Below, piece after piece: positions 1 to 9,451 of a stretch of 64,000 bases of DNA (its first letter is position 1; the number at the start of each line of letters is the position of its first letter). The DNA is taken from assembly GCA_937877455.1 (NCBI GenBank), contig CALFIU010000130.1, positions 9,093-73,092 of the forward strand, read 5' to 3'. The translations under genes were made by a program, and so were the position numbers. This DNA is from an uncultured Bacteroidales bacterium. Lineage in GTDB: Bacteria; Bacteroidota; Bacteroidia; Bacteroidales; UBA3824. The notes beneath the pieces are model-generated. The model made no database searches. It saw nothing but the letters and a program-made list of their open reading frames with translations, and was not told the DNA's origin.

Positions 1-109
1 CCTCTTTGTTGTAGTTGTGTAGTAATATTATTCCTACCGTTGAAAACACAACTATCAGACACAGGGTAAATATTAAATTTATTTTTTTATGAAGCGTATT
101 TTTTTTCAC
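1..109 (-). CDS. N-terminus of a membrane-anchored protein, cut by the window edge
   Basis: An open frame runs from a GTG at 109-107 to the left edge, giving about 36 residues. It begins M-K-K-N-T-L-H-K-K and then has a hydrophobic stretch (INLIFTLCLIVVFSTVGIIL) that ends in polar residues. That is the shape of a signal anchor or first membrane helix. An in-frame TAA at 121-119 limits the start, and no ATG is available, so GTG is the best choice. A -7-like motif lies at 165-172 and a 14-bp palindrome at 127-140 sits between that motif and the start. The fragment is too short for a family call. Reality as a gene is inferred from composition and position. Confidence 0.5.
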   Translation of the reverse strand, partial: MKKNTLHKKINLIFTLCLIVVFSTVGIILLHNYNKE

Positions 110-126
110 ACTTTTACCTTATTGTT

Positions 127-140
127 TCCGTAATTACGGA
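127..140. promoter_or_regulatory. 14-bp perfect palindrome, candidate operator
   Basis: TCCGTAATTACGGA is perfectly self-complementary with no loop, so it resembles a dimeric repressor site and not a terminator. It lies 17 bp upstream of the GTG of the left-edge gene and downstream of its -7-like motif (165-172). Confidence 0.45.
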
Positions 141-164
141 TTGTCTTAATTATATTTTGTTAGG

Positions 165-172
165 CAAAATTA
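165..172 (-). promoter_or_regulatory. -7 promoter element of the left-edge gene
   Basis: The minus strand reads TAATTTTG, matching the Bacteroidota TAnnTTTG element. No TTTG was found at the usual -33 spacing, so this is a partial match. Confidence 0.35.
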
Positions 173-216
173 ATTCCAAAAAATATATTTTTCTTTATTT
201 TTTTACGCCCACCTTT

Positions 217-1020
217 TTAAAGTATGCGAATGTTGTCTAAGATTTTGTCCAAAACTATATCGCCTTTTTTAAAAATGCCAAACATTGCTGAGCCACTTCC
301 TGTCATTGATGCATAAATTGCACCGCAATTATATAACCTATTTTTTAAATCCAACAATTCTGGATAGTCTGGAAACAAAAATTGTTCAAAGTCGTTTTTT
401 ATTAACTCTTTCCATTTTTCTACTGGCAATAAAAAACTTTCTGTTAAACTTGCTTTTGGTTTTTGTGGCTTTACTTTTTTGTATGCCGTTGGAGTGGAAA
501 TGGAGAATTTTGGTTTAAACGCCATTATTTGTATATCTGCATTAATTTTGTTTATAGGTGTAAAAATATCTCCACGTCCAGTTGCGAATGAAGGTGTGTT
601 GTTAATAAAAAAAGCACAATCGCTACCTAATGTTGCTGCTTTTTGGGTTAGATTTTCGTTTGTTAAACCAAGATTGAAGTTATTGTTCAACGCTTTGAGC
701 ATAAAAGCTGCATCAGAACTGCCGCCGCCGAGACCTGCTCCTGTTGGAATTTTTTTTGCAAGGTGTATTTTTAGTGCTGGTATTTCAAAGTCTTGACGTA
801 AAATGTTTAATGCTTTGATTACCAAGTTGTCGTTTGGCTGGCATACAATTTCTGCTCCCGTAATTTCCAATTGGTCAATGCCATCGCTGTTTTCTACAAA
901 TTCGAGACAATCGCAAAGGTCAATGGGATAAAATACAGTTTCAATGTCGTGATAACCATCGGGGCGTTTGTTAACAATATTTAGTCCGATGTTTATTTTA
1001 GCGTTGGGAAAAACTATCAT
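217..1020 (-). CDS. ispE: 4-diphosphocytidyl-2-C-methyl-D-erythritol kinase
   Basis: IspE phosphorylates CDP-methylerythritol with ATP in the MEP isoprenoid pathway, in the cytosol. The 267-aa product is close to family length. The N-terminus PNAKINIGLNIVNKRPDGYH is the GHMP-kinase substrate loop of IspE, and IPTGAGLGGGSSDAA (about residues 91-105) is the ATP-binding glycine loop. The ending (GAIYASMTGSGSAMFGIF) matches GHMP motif 3. It lies 11 nt downstream of the Dabb gene and probably shares its promoter. dxs of the same pathway is at 18569-20464, in a separate transcription unit. Confidence 0.95.
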   Translation of the reverse strand: MIVFPNAKINIGLNIVNKRPDGYHDIETVFYPIDLCDCLEFVENSDGIDQLEITGAEIVCQPNDNLVIKALNILRQDFEIPALKIHLAKKIPTGAGLGGGSSDAAFMLKALNNNFNLGLTNENLTQKAATLGSDCAFFINNTPSFATGRGDIFTPINKINADIQIMAFKPKFSISTPTAYKKVKPQKPKASLTESFLLPVEKWKELIKNDFEQFLFPDYPELLDLKNRLYNCGAIYASMTGSGSAMFGIFKKGDIVLDKILDNIRIL

Positions 1021-1031
1021 TTACCAGTTTA

Positions 1032-1331
1032 TTACAAATTGAAATCAGTTGCTGCTGCAGCAGTTTTGTAAGGTTTCATAAATTCTACAATAGCCACATG
1101 TTCTGGATGTGTTTGATAAGCATTCATATCGTCAACGTTCTGAAAATCAACTTCTAATGCCATATCAAAACTACGTTCGCTATGCAAAAAATCTATGCCG
1201 CAAGTTAGTTTTTTTATCAAATTTATTTTAGATGGTAAAGCATCAAATTTGTTTTTTATTTGTTTGCATATTTCGTTTTTGTTTAGCCCGTTGGCCTCTT
1301 GAAATTTGAAAAATACAATATGTCGTATCAT
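1032..1331 (-). CDS. Dabb-domain protein (stress-responsive A/B barrel)
   Basis: The 99-aa protein begins MIRHIVFFKF and has the HPEHVAIVEFMKPY segment near the end. Both are typical of Dabb-domain proteins, which form a small dimeric alpha/beta barrel. Members often have no known substrate, so a specific function is not proposed. The gene is first in a two-gene minus-strand unit with ispE and has a good promoter at 1361-1394. Confidence 0.85.
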   Translation of the reverse strand: MIRHIVFFKFQEANGLNKNEICKQIKNKFDALPSKINLIKKLTCGIDFLHSERSFDMALEVDFQNVDDMNAYQTHPEHVAIVEFMKPYKTAAAATDFNL

Positions 1332-1360
1332 TTTGTTTTGTTTTAAATTTAAATTATTTG

Positions 1361-1394
1361 CAAATGTATATTTTTTTTATTCCTTTTTATCAAA
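1361..1394 (-). promoter_or_regulatory. Promoter of the Dabb-ispE unit
   Basis: On the minus strand, TTTG (complement of 1391-1394), a 22-bp spacer and TACATTTG (complement of 1361-1368) match the Bacteroidota sigma-ABfr consensus. The -7 element lies about 30 bp upstream of the ATG. Confidence 0.65.
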
Positions 1395-1437
1395 AAACTT
1401 TAAGAAAATAACTACTTTTACAAAAAAAAATTAACCG

Positions 1438-2496
1438 ATGTATCAGGAGGAGTTTATAACGTTGGGCAGACTTATGGGGATAGCTGCTGGTAAAATTGTT
1501 GATAATCAATTGTTTGTTAAATTTAAAACAGAAATCGAAAATCTTTCATCGTTGGTAAAAGATTATCACAATTATAATGGATGGTTTAGTTGCGAATTTG
1601 TTAATAAACAACTTGCTTCTTTGTCGCAAATGCTTGAAAAACAAAATATTGAGCATTTTTGTCGAAAATATTCGTTGGGTCAATTACCCAAAAATCCAAA
1701 GCGAGTAAAAGTTATACCAGCTGGAAATATTCCACTTGTAGGTTTTCATGATATGATGTGTGTATTGCTTGCAGGGCATACGTTGGTGGTTAAACATTCT
1801 CAAAAAGATCGGTTATTGCCTACTGCCGTTTTGTCGTTGCTTAAAAAAATTAATCCAAAACTTGAAAAACATATAGTGGAAGAAAATGACAGTCAACGAC
1901 TTACGTTTGATGCTATAATAGCAACAGGTAGCGATAATTCTGGTAGATATTTCGATTATTATTTTTCTAAATATCCACATATTATAAGGCGTAATCGTAA
2001 TTCTGTAGCTATTGTTTGGGGTAATGAAACGCCCGACGACTACAAACTGCTTGCTGATGACATTTTTGCTTATTATGGGCTCGGTTGTCGCAGTGTGTCT
2101 AAGATATTTGTGCCAGAAAAGTATGATTTTGATTTGTTTTTTAAAGGTATTTTTCATTGTGGCGATGTAATCAATAATCCCAAATATGCTGACAATTATG
2201 ATTATAATAAGGCAGTTTATCTTATGGGCGGTCATAAACTTCTTGACAATGGATTTTTGATTTTGAAAGAAGATGATTCATTGTCGTCGTCTCCCGGAGT
2301 TCTTTTTTGGCAGAAATATTCCAATGTTGACTCTTTGACAGAGCATTTAAAAAAAATATCGTCAATTTTGCAGTGTGTGGTATCAAAAACACCTATTGAG
2401 GGATTGGAAACAGTTTCGTTGGGAATGGCACAAAATCCGAGCATTTTTGACTTTGCTGATGGTGTTGATACTATGGCGTTTTTAAAACAATTGTGA
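1438..2496 (+). CDS. Acyl-CoA reductase-like protein (LuxC family)
   Basis: The 352-aa protein resembles the LuxC-type acyl-CoA reductase family, which reduces fatty acyl-CoA to aldehyde with NADPH. Supporting stretches are VIPAGNIPLVGFHDMMCVLL, a cofactor-side loop, and YYGLGCRSVSKIFVP, which carries the candidate nucleophilic cysteine of the aldehyde-dehydrogenase fold. The sequence is shorter than LuxC of luminous bacteria (about 480 aa), as is common for Bacteroidota members. There are no lux partners here, so bioluminescence is not implied. Its stop lies 5 nt before the permease start, suggesting cotranscription. Confidence 0.8.
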   Translation: MYQEEFITLGRLMGIAAGKIVDNQLFVKFKTEIENLSSLVKDYHNYNGWFSCEFVNKQLASLSQMLEKQNIEHFCRKYSLGQLPKNPKRVKVIPAGNIPLVGFHDMMCVLLAGHTLVVKHSQKDRLLPTAVLSLLKKINPKLEKHIVEENDSQRLTFDAIIATGSDNSGRYFDYYFSKYPHIIRRNRNSVAIVWGNETPDDYKLLADDIFAYYGLGCRSVSKIFVPEKYDFDLFFKGIFHCGDVINNPKYADNYDYNKAVYLMGGHKLLDNGFLILKEDDSLSSSPGVLFWQKYSNVDSLTEHLKKISSILQCVVSKTPIEGLETVSLGMAQNPSIFDFADGVDTMAFLKQL

Positions 2497-2501
2497 TAGG
2501 T

Positions 2502-3701
2502 ATGAGAGAACGCGATAATATTACTTTTTCAAAGGCTTGGAGTGTTTTGTGGAAAATCGCATTGGGAGTTGGGACTTTGTGGCTATTGTATTATCTTCGC
2601 AACGTCTTGATTCCATTTGTTGTTGCATTTTTGTTAGCATATTTGCTGAATCCAATTGTAAAATTTTTTGAAAAATATACAAAAAATCGGTTGTTTTCGG
2701 TTGTGCTTTGTTTGTTATCATTATTTTTGGTGTTGTCTGCATTGTTTGTTATAGTAGCACCAGAAATATATTTGCAAACTAAACATCTTTTTTTGTTGTT
2801 AAAAGGGTTGGCTCAAAAAAATAATATTAATGCACAATTTGATTGGTTGCCAAATTTTGTAACAGGTTATATTTCAAAAGTTTATGATGGAGAAGTGTTT
2901 TCTGCCATACTTAGTTCGGAAAATTTGTACCAAACAATAGAAAAAATTTCATCTGTGGTTGTACCGCAGATAACAAGTTTTTTTTCGCAAACTATCAATA
3001 TAATAATTAGTGGTGTTGGATTTGCTATTGTCTTGCTTTATTTGATTTTTATAATGCTTGATTATGAAAATATTAACAATGGTTGGCACTATTTGATACC
3101 GCAAAAATATAAAGGTAAGGTATATAAATTTGCTGCACGGTTTGAGATAGAGATGCATCGTTATTTTAGAGGTCAAGTGTTGATTGCTACTATTGTTGGT
3201 GTGCTTTTTTCTATTGGTTTTTCTATATTAGGACTTCCAATGGCCATTGTACTTGGGCTTTTTTTGGGATTTCTCAACCTTATCCCGTATATGCAAGTTT
3301 TGGGATTTGTTCCAGCTTTTTTGTTAGCAATTATACATTCGCTCGAAAGCAATACACCATTTTGGTTGGTTTTATTACTAACTGCATCTATTTTTGTTGT
3401 TATTCAAATAATTCAAGATTTGTTTCTTACACCCAAGATAATGGGAAAAAACACGGGTCTTAATCCTGCTATGATACTTTTGTCGCTTTCGATATGGGGA
3501 AAAATGCTCGGTTTTTTGGGATTATTAGCTGCATTGCCTTTTACTTGTTTGGTAAAAACATATTATTCAGAATTTCTTAAAAAACAAGATGTTAGGGAAA
3601 ATAAAAACAAGCAAGAAACCGATGTAAAACTCAATATGCCAAATTTTAATAAAATAAAAGATTCGGGAAATGTAAGTGCTATAACCAACAAGATACATTA
3701 A
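2502..3701 (+). CDS. AI-2E family (PerM-like) membrane permease
   Basis: This is a 399-aa polytopic membrane protein with about eight hydrophobic segments. It has the family features FLLAYLLNPIVKFFEK near the N-terminus and LGLPMAIVLGLFLGFLNLIPY in the C-terminal half. Members include TqsA-like autoinducer exporters and ion antiporters, and the substrate cannot be told from sequence. A GTG at 2493 in the same frame overlaps the previous gene; the ATG at 2502 is preferred. The C-terminus after the last helix is a hydrophilic tail of about 50 residues. Confidence 0.85.
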   Translation: MRERDNITFSKAWSVLWKIALGVGTLWLLYYLRNVLIPFVVAFLLAYLLNPIVKFFEKYTKNRLFSVVLCLLSLFLVLSALFVIVAPEIYLQTKHLFLLLKGLAQKNNINAQFDWLPNFVTGYISKVYDGEVFSAILSSENLYQTIEKISSVVVPQITSFFSQTINIIISGVGFAIVLLYLIFIMLDYENINNGWHYLIPQKYKGKVYKFAARFEIEMHRYFRGQVLIATIVGVLFSIGFSILGLPMAIVLGLFLGFLNLIPYMQVLGFVPAFLLAIIHSLESNTPFWLVLLLTASIFVVIQIIQDLFLTPKIMGKNTGLNPAMILLSLSIWGKMLGFLGLLAALPFTCLVKTYYSEFLKKQDVRENKNKQETDVKLNMPNFNKIKDSGNVSAITNKIH

Positions 3702-3702
3702 A

Positions 3703-4608
3703 ATGAAGACATTGATTGTTATACAGGGTCCAACAGCATCGGGAAAAACCGATGTAGGTGTTCGGCTTGCTAATCATTTTGATACAGAGATAATTTCGGC
3801 TGATAGTCGTCAGATTTTTAAGGAGATGAAAATTGGTACGGCGCGCCCTGACGAAGATATTTTAAAAAAAACAAAGCATTATTTTGTGGCACAAAAATCG
3901 GTTTTGGATTATTATAACGCTTCTATGTTTGAAAATGAGGTGCTTTCTTTGCTTGAACACGATATTTTTTTACGCAAAGATATTGTTCTAATGGTTGGTG
4001 GATCAATGCTTTATATTGATGCTGTGTGTAATGGAATTGATTTTTTGCCAGATCCTGATGTAGAAATTCGCAATTCCTTGTGGCAAACTTTCTATAATAG
4101 TGGTATAGAAGTGCTATTAAAAAAACTTGAACTTTTGGATCCTGAATATACAAAAATTGTTGATAAAAATAATCATAAGCGTATTATAAAGGCGTTGGAA
4201 GTTTGTTTGCAAACGGGCAAACCGTATTCAAGTTTTAGAACAGGGTTAAAAAAAGAAAGAAATTTTAAGATTTTAAAAATATCGCTCAATTATCCACGAG
4301 AAATACTTCACGAAAGAATTAATCTTCGTGTTGATAAAATGATGTCGCAAGGATTGTTGAAAGAAGTAGAAAAATTATTGCCATATCGCAATTTAAATTC
4401 CTTAAATACAGTAGGTTATCGAGAGCTATTTGATTATCTTGATAATAAATGCAGTTTAGCCGAAGCGGTGGAATTGATTAAGCGAAATACTCGTAGATAT
4501 GCACGGCGACAAATATCTTGGTTTAATCGCGACCAAAATGTTGAATGGTTTTGCCCAGATAGCATTGACAAAATTGTTGAGCGTATTGATTCTTTTATTG
4601 AAAATTGA
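3703..4608 (+). CDS. miaA: tRNA dimethylallyltransferase
   Basis: MiaA transfers dimethylallyl from DMAPP to A37 of tRNAs reading UNN codons. The 301-aa sequence has the P-loop GPTASGKTDVG near the N-terminus and SADSRQIFKEMKIGTARP, the substrate-binding loop. The C-terminal part (RNTRRYARRQISWFNRD) is the diagnostic tRNA-contact motif. It starts 1 nt after the permease stop. DMAPP comes from the MEP pathway, for which ispE and dxs are both in this window. Confidence 0.95.
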   Translation: MKTLIVIQGPTASGKTDVGVRLANHFDTEIISADSRQIFKEMKIGTARPDEDILKKTKHYFVAQKSVLDYYNASMFENEVLSLLEHDIFLRKDIVLMVGGSMLYIDAVCNGIDFLPDPDVEIRNSLWQTFYNSGIEVLLKKLELLDPEYTKIVDKNNHKRIIKALEVCLQTGKPYSSFRTGLKKERNFKILKISLNYPREILHERINLRVDKMMSQGLLKEVEKLLPYRNLNSLNTVGYRELFDYLDNKCSLAEAVELIKRNTRRYARRQISWFNRDQNVEWFCPDSIDKIVERIDSFIEN

Positions 4609-4643
4609 CGATTTTTAGTTATTTTATTGAAACACACAAAATT

Positions 4644-7490
4644 ATGCAAAAATTATTATCACTGCCACCTAATCTTGTGTCAGATTTTTACAAATTACAA
4701 GGAGTGGAACAAGGCGAATGGTATTGCACATGTGATCCTGATGGACAAAAAGTAGGGTCGGGTGGGGGAACTGCTTGGTTGTTAAAAAGTTGTCACGAAG
4801 AGTTTTTTCCAAATACAGATTTTTTTGAATGGTTATCAAAAGATAAGCGTATTTTGCTACATGCAGGAGGTATGAGTAGGCGGTTGCCAGCATACGCTCC
4901 GAGTGGAAAGATACTTATGCCAGTGCCAGTGTTTAGGTGGAGCAGAGGTCAAAATATTTCGCAAAATCTTTTGGATTTACAATTGCCATTGTACGAAAAA
5001 ATAATGGATATTGCGCCCAAAAATCTAAATACTCTTGTTGTTAGTGGTGATGTTTTTATACGTACAACACAACCTTTGGAGGCTTTGCCTGATGCCGATG
5101 TTGTATGCTATGGGCTTTGGACAAGTCCCGAAACAGCACAAAATCACGGCGTTTTTATAATAGATAGAAAAAAAACTGATGTTTTGGAGTATATGTTGCA
5201 AAAGCCTTCTGTTGAAACTCTTGCAAGTATTTCTGAATCAACAGTTTTCCTTACTGACATTGGTATTTGGTTGCTAAGTGCAAAAGCCATTGATTTATTG
5301 ATGAAAAAATCGGTTGAAAAAGATGGAAAAACTTTTAAAGAATACGACCTTTATTCACAATTTGGTTGTGCACTTGGAAAAAATCCTAAGATTGTGGATG
5401 ATGCTATAAATAAACTCACTGTAAAGATAATTCCGTTACAGGGTGGAGAGTTTTATCATTTTGGAACAAATGTCGATTTGTTTAATTCGTTAGGTCGTTT
5501 GCAAAGTTTAACATGCGATGCTGGCAAAATTTTACATAAAAAAATAAAACCAGCGTCAACTATGTATATTCAAAATTCTGAGGTTGACATTAATCTTAAA
5601 TCCGAAAATAACTATTTATGGATTGAAAATAGTTGTGTGTCAAGTAGTTGGAAAATATCGAATTATAATATTATAACAGGTGTACCTTGTGGAGTAGAAA
5701 ATATTAGTTTAGAAACAGGACAATGTATTGATATTGTGCCTATTAACGACGATTCGTATGTTGTAAGACCTTATTATTTTTCTTCAAAGTTTAGGGGTAA
5801 AGTATGCGATTTGTTGAATGATAAGTCATATTGGTTTTCTAATATTTCAACTTCTTACAAAATAACTGATTATATACCACAAAATATTGATGTTCAGTAT
5901 GCTAAGATATTTCCTGTGGTAAAAACTCCAGAAGAAATTTCAATTGTTTTATCGTGGATGTTGTCTAATAGTGAAAAGACTGAAAATAATGGATTTGAAC
6001 TTTGGAAAAAATCAGAAAAGTTAAGCGCGTTTGAAATTTCAGAGCAAGCAAATCTTAATCGTCTTTTTGCGCAGCGAGAAAAATATTTAGCAAAAAATCT
6101 TCCAACCTTAGCTGCAAACTATCAAAATAGCGTTTTTTATCAATTAAACTTAGCCGATGTAGCGCAAAAATACTTCAAAAATGGCTTGACTTGTCCGCCA
6201 ATGTTGCCAGAAACTGCCGATTTGATGCATAGAATACACAATAGTATGTTGCGTTCAAAGGTAAAAATGCTTAACGGTGAAGAATACGAAACTGATAAAA
6301 AAATATCGTTTATGCTTATGTCGGATGGTATAAGAGATGCGCTTTCGTGTAATAAGCTTAATCCTAAGTTACAACTTTTTGACGACCAGATAGTTTGGGC
6401 GCGAAGTCCTATACGTATAGATTTTGCTGGTGGTTGGACCGACACTCCACCTTTTTCTATTTATACAGGTGGTAATGTTGTTAATTTTGCGTTGGAACTC
6501 AATGGGCAACCACCACTTCAAGTGTTTATAAAACCAAACAAAAAATACGAAATTGTTTTACGTTCTATAGATTTGGGAGCCACGGAAGTTATAAAAAATT
6601 ATGAAGATTTGAAAAATTTTAACAAGGTTGGTTCGCCGTTTTCCATTGCTAAGGCAGCGTTGGTATTATCGGGATTTGGTGGAGAATTTTGTGAGGAGAA
6701 GTTTTCAACTTTAAAACGACAATTGGAATATTTTGGGAGCGGTATTGAAATTACCCAACTTGCCGCAATTCCTGCTGGAAGTGGGATGGGTACAAGTTCA
6801 ATTTTAGCAGCAACGGTTTTATCGGCATTGTCTCGATTTGCAAGTTTAGGTTGGACAAAATACGATATTTGTCGTCAAACGTTTGTTCTTGAGCAACTTT
6901 TGACAACTGGTGGTGGTTGGCAAGACCAATACGGCGGTGTATTTCAAGGTGTAAAATTGTTGAAATCGCAAACTGGTTTTTCGCAAAATCCAGAAATTAG
7001 TTTTTTGCCCGATTACCTTTTTTCTAATCCAGAATACAAAAGTTGTCATTTGTTGTATTACACTGGTATAACTCGTACAGCAAAAAACATTCTTTCTGAG
7101 ATTGTTATGAATATGTTTTTAAATGAAGAATCTACACTTCGGTTGCTCAACGATATGAAAGTTCATGCCGAAAAACTTGCCGATGCTGTACAAAAAAATG
7201 ATTATTTGCGTTTTGGACAACTTGTAAAAAAATCTTGGATTCAAAATTGTCATCTTGATAGAGGTGTTAATCCGCCAGAAATCAATAAGTTAATTTCTAT
7301 GATTGATGATTATTCGCTTGGCTATAAACTACCAGGAGCAGGAGGCGGTGGCTATCTTTATATCGCCGCTAAAGATTCAGAAGCAGCATTACGTATTCGC
7401 AAAACGTTAACCAATAATGCTTTGCGTTCAAATGCTCGATTTACTGAAATAAATGTTTCAAACGACGGTATGCAAATAAGTGTAAGTTAA
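4644..7490 (+). CDS. fkp: Bifunctional L-fucokinase / L-fucose-1-phosphate guanylyltransferase
   Basis: Fkp makes GDP-L-fucose from salvaged L-fucose in two steps. The ATG at 4644 gives 948 aa, almost the length of Bacteroides fragilis Fkp (949 aa). The N-terminal nucleotidyltransferase half has LHAGGMSRRLPAYAPSGK (about residues 72-89). The C-terminal GHMP kinase half has SPIRIDFAGGWTDTPP (about 590-605), PAGSGMGTSS (710-719), the ATP loop, and LPGAGGGGYLYIA near the end. The start chosen removes 13 upstream residues that overlap miaA. No fucose permease or capsule glycosyltransferase cluster is adjacent, though the next gene encodes a large membrane protein of possible glycan function. Confidence 0.95.
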   Translation: MQKLLSLPPNLVSDFYKLQGVEQGEWYCTCDPDGQKVGSGGGTAWLLKSCHEEFFPNTDFFEWLSKDKRILLHAGGMSRRLPAYAPSGKILMPVPVFRWSRGQNISQNLLDLQLPLYEKIMDIAPKNLNTLVVSGDVFIRTTQPLEALPDADVVCYGLWTSPETAQNHGVFIIDRKKTDVLEYMLQKPSVETLASISESTVFLTDIGIWLLSAKAIDLLMKKSVEKDGKTFKEYDLYSQFGCALGKNPKIVDDAINKLTVKIIPLQGGEFYHFGTNVDLFNSLGRLQSLTCDAGKILHKKIKPASTMYIQNSEVDINLKSENNYLWIENSCVSSSWKISNYNIITGVPCGVENISLETGQCIDIVPINDDSYVVRPYYFSSKFRGKVCDLLNDKSYWFSNISTSYKITDYIPQNIDVQYAKIFPVVKTPEEISIVLSWMLSNSEKTENNGFELWKKSEKLSAFEISEQANLNRLFAQREKYLAKNLPTLAANYQNSVFYQLNLADVAQKYFKNGLTCPPMLPETADLMHRIHNSMLRSKVKMLNGEEYETDKKISFMLMSDGIRDALSCNKLNPKLQLFDDQIVWARSPIRIDFAGGWTDTPPFSIYTGGNVVNFALELNGQPPLQVFIKPNKKYEIVLRSIDLGATEVIKNYEDLKNFNKVGSPFSIAKAALVLSGFGGEFCEEKFSTLKRQLEYFGSGIEITQLAAIPAGSGMGTSSILAATVLSALSRFASLGWTKYDICRQTFVLEQLLTTGGGWQDQYGGVFQGVKLLKSQTGFSQNPEISFLPDYLFSNPEYKSCHLLYYTGITRTAKNILSEIVMNMFLNEESTLRLLNDMKVHAEKLADAVQKNDYLRFGQLVKKSWIQNCHLDRGVNPPEINKLISMIDDYSLGYKLPGAGGGGYLYIAAKDSEAALRIRKTLTNNALRSNARFTEINVSNDGMQISVS

Positions 7491-7508
7491 ATTAGCAAAA
7501 AACAGACA

Positions 7509-7540
7509 TTTGTTTTTTTGTTTTAAAATGTATATTTTTG
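7509..7540 (+). promoter_or_regulatory. Promoter of the 7560 membrane protein gene
   Basis: TTTG at 7509-7512, a 20-bp spacer and TATTTTTG at 7533-7540 closely match the Bacteroidota consensus. The ATG follows 19 bp later. Confidence 0.7.
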
Positions 7541-7559
7541 TGTTGTTAAATAAAAAAAT

Positions 7560-9380
7560 ATGGAAAATAAATGTCTGTTTTTTAATTTGTTATGTAATAT
7601 TAGTAAAAAAAATACTATAATTTCGGTTTTATGCTCGTTTCTTTCGGTTATTTCGTTGGGTATAAGTTTTTGTGTTGATTGTTGTTTTTGGGATGATTTT
7701 GTTTTTAGTGTACTTTCCAGTGTAGTTTTATTTTTTATTTTTTTTCTGTTTTATTTAAAATTTTTTGGTTTAAATATAAATAAAAGAGAATTTGTATTTG
7801 CTATAGTTTTGTCTATTTTTATTTCGCTTGATTTAATTATTGGACATAGTTTTAAACACAATAATTCTTTTGAAATTACTTATAGTTTAACAACTTGGAC
7901 GAAAAGTTTTGTTAAATTTTTAGGTTATACATTAATGTTATTTTGTGTGATAATTCTTTTATACAAAATTTTGTTTCCAAAATTCTGTAATTTTAAAATA
8001 AAACAACATATTTTTCCAACGGTTAAGATTCGAGATTTTGTAGTTATATGGGTTGTAATTTTTGTGTTTCAATTTCAATATTTGTTGAAATATTACCCAG
8101 GAAATGTTCCAATTGATGCTATGTGGCAAATGGTTCAGGCTACAGGATGTGCTGCTTTTGAAGACCATCATCCTGTTTTTCATACGTTTTTAATTAAGAT
8201 TGTGTTGAACGTAGTGCAGTATTTAGGTGGCACTATTAACGATGCTATTTTTACATTTGCTGTATTACAATCATTTGCGCTTTATTTTGTTTTTGCTTAC
8301 GTTATAAATTTGTCGGTTAAACTTAATATCCCATTGATATTCAGATTTTTGTTTCTAACTTTTTTTGCCTTATATCCATTTGGAACATCAGCAGCCAATT
8401 TGATGAAGGATTGCCTTTTTGGTGTTTTTTTTGTATTTTTTGCTGCTTTGTTGTTAGAATTTTTGTGTTTTAGTGATGATTTTTTTAGTAATAGAATTAA
8501 AGTTGTAGGGTTGATAATGTCGGCATTACTTTTTTCTTTGGTAAGGCATAATGGAATTTATGTTTTTGTTTTAACGATGCCGTTTGTTATTCTTTTTCTA
8601 AAAAAACATCGAACAAAAACTCTCTTTATTTTAGTTTCTGTGGTTTGTCTTTTTGGTTTGTCAAAATTTTTTATTCACAACATTTTTAATATACCTCATG
8701 GACCATTGCACGAAAAATTATCTGTACCTTTACAGCAATTTGCGCGTTTATATGTCGATAAAGGTGATATTGATTTGCAAGAAACTATAAAATTTGAAAA
8801 GTTTATTGATATTTCAGCTGATTCTTTGGCTAAATGCTATCGTCCGCATATTTCAGACCCAGTAAAGTCTCATTTTAAAGATGATTATTATGTTGAACAT
8901 AAAACAGAATTTTATTATTTATGGATAAAATCTTTTTTCATACACCCAAAAGTTTTTGTAGATGCTTTTATTAATTTGAATTATGGTTATTGGTATCCAA
9001 AAAAAATAGAATCTTCTTTGTTATTTTCTGGAATAATGAAAAACGGTTTTAACGCTTATCAAACGCCGCATAGTAATTTTGTAGCCGATTTTTTTGTACT
9101 ATTACTTAAAAAAACAGATATACCATTGTTGAAAAATATTTTTAGCATTGGATTTTTCTTTATTAATTTGTGTGTAATATTTGTTTATTGTCTTGTGAGA
9201 AAAAAGTATGGATTAATACCTTTTTTTGCTCTTTTGTTTTCGTTATGGCTTACTTGTATAGCATCGCCATGTTTCTTTTTCCGTTATGCTTTGGCATTAT
9301 TTATGGCTTATCCACTTTTGTTTATGTGTATTTTCCCAATCGAAAAAAAGAATAACACAGATTATCATGTAAAAAAATAA
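7560..9380 (+). CDS. Large polytopic membrane protein, DUF6020/GT-C-like
   Basis: The 606-aa protein has about 12 or more hydrophobic segments. Between them are large polar loops containing YPGNVPIDAMWQMVQATG and EDHHPVFHTFLIKIV. An acidic residue near a periplasmic face and a His-rich HHPV loop recall the DUF6020 family and GT-C glycosyltransferases, which use polyprenyl-linked sugar donors. This assignment is from pattern memory. The gene has its own promoter after fkp. Its base composition is even more T-rich than its neighbours, as expected for a membrane protein. A role in surface glycan assembly is an inference. Confidence 0.6.
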   Translation: MENKCLFFNLLCNISKKNTIISVLCSFLSVISLGISFCVDCCFWDDFVFSVLSSVVLFFIFFLFYLKFFGLNINKREFVFAIVLSIFISLDLIIGHSFKHNNSFEITYSLTTWTKSFVKFLGYTLMLFCVIILLYKILFPKFCNFKIKQHIFPTVKIRDFVVIWVVIFVFQFQYLLKYYPGNVPIDAMWQMVQATGCAAFEDHHPVFHTFLIKIVLNVVQYLGGTINDAIFTFAVLQSFALYFVFAYVINLSVKLNIPLIFRFLFLTFFALYPFGTSAANLMKDCLFGVFFVFFAALLLEFLCFSDDFFSNRIKVVGLIMSALLFSLVRHNGIYVFVLTMPFVILFLKKHRTKTLFILVSVVCLFGLSKFFIHNIFNIPHGPLHEKLSVPLQQFARLYVDKGDIDLQETIKFEKFIDISADSLAKCYRPHISDPVKSHFKDDYYVEHKTEFYYLWIKSFFIHPKVFVDAFINLNYGYWYPKKIESSLLFSGIMKNGFNAYQTPHSNFVADFFVLLLKKTDIPLLKNIFSIGFFFINLCVIFVYCLVRKKYGLIPFFALLFSLWLTCIASPCFFFRYALALFMAYPLLFMCIFPIEKKNNTDYHVKK

Positions 9381-9398
9381 TTATTTCTAAAAAAAACG

Positions 9399-9429
9399 TT
9401 TTTTTTAAAAACAAAATATAATACTTTTG
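9399..9429 (+). promoter_or_regulatory. Probable promoter of aspS
   Basis: TACTTTTG at 9422-9429 is a full -7 match. At the right spacing (19 bp) the -33 element is TTTT instead of TTTG. Confidence 0.5.
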
Positions 9430-9451
9430 CGCTATATAAAAAATAAAAAAA

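Noticed and set aside
1438..2496. Evidence for bioluminescence from a LuxC-like gene
   Set aside because: No luxA, luxB, luxD or luxE neighbour; LuxC-like reductases occur widely in non-luminous Bacteroidota.
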